The translations under genes and the position numbers were made by a program. Source: Serratia fonticola (GTDB lineage Bacteria; Pseudomonadota; Gammaproteobacteria; Enterobacterales; Enterobacteriaceae). From it: 64,000 nucleotides of DNA. The DNA is taken from assembly GCF_006715025.1 (NCBI RefSeq), contig NZ_VFMK01000001.1:5332001-5396000 (forward strand), in the 5' to 3' direction. The stretch's first letter is position 1, and every line of letters begins with the position of its first letter. The notes beneath the pieces were generated by a model. The model did not search any database, had not been told where the DNA came from, and was given only the letters and a program-made list of their open reading frames with translations. Shown here in pieces: positions 61,604 through 64,000 of the stretch.

Positions 61604-63019
61604 ATGAGCAAAGTTCAGCAGCAGGACATCGATCGTCTGATTGTGCTGGTGGGTGGCCGCGACAATATCGCTACCGTCAGCCACTGCATTACCCGCTTGC
61701 GTTTCGTTCTCAACGATCCCGCCAAAGCCAAACCGAAAGAGATTGAACAACTGCGGATGGTCAAAGGCTGCTTCACCAACGCCGGGCAATTCCAGGTAGT
61801 GATCGGCCCCGAAGTGGGGGATTACTATCAGGCGTTGATCGCCAGCACGGGTATCAACGAGGCCGATAAAGAACAGGCCAAGCTGGCGGCTCGCCAGAAT
61901 ATGACCTGGTTTGAACGTGGCATCTCCCACTTTGCCGAGATCTTCTTCCCCCTGCTGCCCGCTCTGATCAGCGGCGGCCTGATCCTTGGCTTCCGCAACG
62001 TGATCGGCGATATTCCGATGTCCGGCGGCCAGACGCTGGCTCAAATGCACCCGGCCTGGAAAACCATTTACGATTTTCTGTGGCTGCTCGGCGAAGCCAT
62101 CTTTATGTTCCTGCCGGTAGCCATCTGCTGGTCGACGGTGAAAAAGATGGGCGGTACGCCGGTGCTTGGCATTGTGATGGGGATCACCTTGGTATCACCG
62201 CAGTTGATGAACTCTTACCTGCTCGGTCAGCAGGTGCCTGAAGTCTGGAACTTTGGTTGGTTCACCATAGAGAAAGTGGGCTATCAGGCGCAGGTGATCC
62301 CGTCGATCCTCGCCGGGATGGCGCTGGGTTGGATTGAAACCCGCCTGAAAAAGATCGTGCCAGATTATCTGTATCTGGTGGTGGTACCGGTGGTTTCCCT
62401 GCTGTTGGCGGTATTCCTGGCGCACACGCTGATCGGCCCGTTTGGCCGCATGATCGGCGACGGCGTAGCCTGGGCCGTGAAATGGGTCATGACCGGCAGC
62501 TTCGCCCCGATCGGTGCCGCGCTGTTTGGCTTCCTGTATGCGCCGCTGGTGATCACCGGCGTGCATCAGACCACGCTGGCAATTGATATGCAGATGATCC
62601 AGAGCATGGGGGGAACGCCGGTCTGGCCGCTGATTGCCCTTTCAAATATCGCGCAGGCATCGGCAGTGCTGGGTATCATCATCGTCAGCCGCAAGGCCAA
62701 CGAACGTGAGATTTCCGTACCGGCAGCCATTTCTGCCTACCTCGGCGTCACCGAACCGGCCATGTACGGTATCAACCTCAAGTATCGCTTCCCGATGTTG
62801 TGCGCAATGATCGGCTCCGCCTTCGCGGGCCTGATCTGCGGCCTGACGGGCGTAATGGCCAACGGCATCGGCGTCGGCGGTTTGCCGGGCATTCTGTCTA
62901 TCAAACCCCAGTTCTGGGTGATCTACTCCCTGGCAATCCTGATTGCCGTGGTGATCCCGCTGTTGCTGACCATGATGGTCTACAAGCGCAAAGCCAGCCG
63001 CGGAGAATTACCGGTTTAA
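61604..63019 (+). CDS. treB: PTS trehalose transporter EIIBC component TreB
   Basis: 471 residues. EIIB domain 1-90 with phosphorylated Cys28 in SHCITRLRF, then an EIIC domain of about ten membrane helices (ISHFAEIFFPLLPALISGGLI, GVTEPAMYGINLKYRFP). Uptake yields trehalose-6-phosphate. ATG 61604 starts the EIIB domain (AAGGG upstream); the frame upstream to 61514 runs through the TreR operator and is not coding. Confidence 0.95.
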   Translation: MSKVQQQDIDRLIVLVGGRDNIATVSHCITRLRFVLNDPAKAKPKEIEQLRMVKGCFTNAGQFQVVIGPEVGDYYQALIASTGINEADKEQAKLAARQNMTWFERGISHFAEIFFPLLPALISGGLILGFRNVIGDIPMSGGQTLAQMHPAWKTIYDFLWLLGEAIFMFLPVAICWSTVKKMGGTPVLGIVMGITLVSPQLMNSYLLGQQVPEVWNFGWFTIEKVGYQAQVIPSILAGMALGWIETRLKKIVPDYLYLVVVPVVSLLLAVFLAHTLIGPFGRMIGDGVAWAVKWVMTGSFAPIGAALFGFLYAPLVITGVHQTTLAIDMQMIQSMGGTPVWPLIALSNIAQASAVLGIIIVSRKANEREISVPAAISAYLGVTEPAMYGINLKYRFPMLCAMIGSAFAGLICGLTGVMANGIGVGGLPGILSIKPQFWVIYSLAILIAVVIPLLLTMMVYKRKASRGELPV

Positions 63020-63040
63020 ACTTATTCCACATTTAACCCC

Positions 63041-63092
63041 TATGGACTTCAAGCTGCCGCCAGCACCGCCGCAGCTTGAAGACGATGGATAT
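63041..63092. repeat. Short ERIC-derived palindrome between treB and treC
   Basis: Perfect 11-bp arms CTTCAAGCTGC (63047-63057) and GCAGCTTGAAG (63071-63081) with a 13-base loop, followed by ACGATGGATA. Confidence 0.65.
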
Positions 63093-63115
63093 CAGACTGC
63101 TGACAACGTCAGACA

Positions 63116-63167
63116 GTAGGGAGAGTGCCCCTCGTTGCACTATGCCCGAGTATCTCGGGTTAAACAT
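63116..63167. repeat. Intergenic repeat E, copy 2
   Basis: GTAGGGAGAGTGCCCCTCGT, then CACTATGCCCGAGTATCTCG and GGTTAAA, with a perfect CCCGAGtatCTCGGG hairpin. Same blocks as 31269-31352 but without the 37-bp insert. Confidence 0.6.
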
Positions 63168-63212
63168 TAACCTCTGGGCATAGGCCTGTTTTCACGATTC
63201 AAAGGTATGACT

Positions 63213-64000
63213 ATGAGCACCCCAATCCCCTGGTGGCAGAACGGCGTCATCTACCAAATCTATCCGAAGAGCTTCCAGGACAGCACCGGGAACGGCTATG
63301 GCGATCTGGCCGGAGTCACCCGTCGGCTGGACTACTTGCAGGAACTTGGCGTTGATGCCATCTGGCTGACCCCGGTGTACGTTTCTCCTCAGGTAGACAA
63401 TGGCTACGACGTGGCCGATTACTGCGCCATCGATCCGGCTTACGGCACCATGGCCGATTTCGACAACCTGGTGGCGCAAGCCCACCAGCGCAGTATCCGT
63501 ATCGTGATGGATATGGTGTTTAACCATACCTCCACCGAACATCCGTGGTTTAAGGCAGCACAGGATCGTAACAGCCCACTGCGTCAGTTCTATGTCTGGC
63601 GCGACGGAGAAGGCGATGCCCTGCCCAACAACTGGCGTTCCAAGTTTGGTGGTAACGCCTGGCAATGGCATGAGGAAAGCGGCCAATACTACCTGCATCT
63701 GTTTGCCAGCGAGCAGGCAGACCTGAACTGGGAGCATCCGCCGGTACGCGAAGAACTGAAAAAAGTGTGCCAATTCTGGGCAGACAAAGGCGTCGACGGG
63801 TTACGCCTTGATGTCATCAATCTGGTGTCCAAGCAGCAGGATTTCCCAAACGATATGCAGGGCGATGGCCGCCGTTTTTACACCGATGGCCCGCGCATCC
63901 ATGAGTTCCTGCAGGAAATGAGCCGCGACGTGTTCCAACCACGCGGCCTGATGACGGTAGGCGAGATGTCCTCTACCTCGCTGGCACACTGCCAGCAGTA
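63213..64000 (+). CDS. treC: Trehalose-6-phosphate hydrolase TreC, 5' part
   Basis: 262 codons in the window; the gene runs off the right edge. GH13 family: WWQNGVIYQIYPKSFQDS start, MVFNHT, nucleophile Asp200 in GLRLDVINL and the acid Glu in TVGEMSS. Splits trehalose-6-phosphate to glucose and glucose-6-phosphate in the cytosol. AAAGG precedes the ATG; separated from treB by about 190 bp of repeats. Confidence 0.95.
   Translation, partial: MSTPIPWWQNGVIYQIYPKSFQDSTGNGYGDLAGVTRRLDYLQELGVDAIWLTPVYVSPQVDNGYDVADYCAIDPAYGTMADFDNLVAQAHQRSIRIVMDMVFNHTSTEHPWFKAAQDRNSPLRQFYVWRDGEGDALPNNWRSKFGGNAWQWHEESGQYYLHLFASEQADLNWEHPPVREELKKVCQFWADKGVDGLRLDVINLVSKQQDFPNDMQGDGRRFYTDGPRIHEFLQEMSRDVFQPRGLMTVGEMSSTSLAHCQQ

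Overview
The window reads as chromosome of an enterobacterium, most likely Serratia or a close relative. The core gene order lptG-lptF / pepA-holC-valS / yjgM / miaE / rraB / argI, then pyrL-pyrB-pyrI-ridA, then mgtA / treR-treB-treC is that of the Enterobacterales. The intergenic spaces carry ERIC (IRU) elements. Protein similarity was judged by eye from motifs and remembered family sequences; no database search was run.

Layout. 1-2.8 kb: end of a D-erythronate dehydrogenase gene, a GntP-type permease and a TetR regulator with a clear operator. 2.9-4.3 kb: a ToxR-like membrane winged-helix regulator and a FidL-like membrane protein. 4.7-16.4 kb: a complete GRM2-type choline-degrading microcompartment operon. 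It has three BMC-H shell genes, acylating aldehyde dehydrogenase, BMC-P, alcohol dehydrogenase, the long two-lobed choline TMA-lyase CutC, its activase CutD, a BMC-H with a tail, PduL phosphotransacylase, a flavoprotein-like protein and a pair of SMR transporters, closed by a terminator. Choline would be cleaved to trimethylamine and acetaldehyde inside the shell, and acetaldehyde dismuted to ethanol and acetyl-phosphate. 16.6-30.6 kb: conserved housekeeping block, interrupted by tandem-repeat arrays and a GMC oxidoreductase.

30.6-31.6 kb: a gene-poor kilobase full of hairpins that resembles a phage C4-type antisense RNA locus; a second, diverged copy lies at 44.0 kb. 31.6-36.6 kb: a five-gene peptide/nickel-type ABC importer. 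36.6-43.9 kb: a catabolic cluster (RpiR regulator, D-aminoacylase-family deacylase, RidA, SSS symporter, KDGal-type kinase and aldolase, divergent DSD1-like PLP enzyme). It fits a pathway from an N-acetylated 2-amino-aldonate to pyruvate plus glyceraldehyde-3-phosphate. 44.4-47.0 kb: pyrL attenuator, pyrB, pyrI, ridA, with ERIC sequence inside the pyr operon. 47.1-50.7 kb: MetC-like beta-lyase, DAACS symporter and a divergent LysR regulator with paired GTGAC/GTCAC sites.

50.7-53.1 kb: secreted GH20 chitobiase. 53.4-57.2 kb: an accessory bacteriocin module made of a LexA box, an S74-type tail-fibre-like protein, an S-type-pyocin-like bacteriocin with a colicin-B-like TonB box, and an immunity gene overlapping by one base. 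57.3-60.5 kb: mgtA with an mgtL leader peptide and a PhoP box that abuts treR. 60.5-64 kb: treR, the TreR operator, treB and the start of treC.

The most interesting items are the SOS-controlled S74/pyocin/immunity module, the proposed amino-aldonate pathway, the two C4-like elements with covarying 11-bp stems, and four intergenic arrays that share hairpin ends but carry different, locally amplified spacers.
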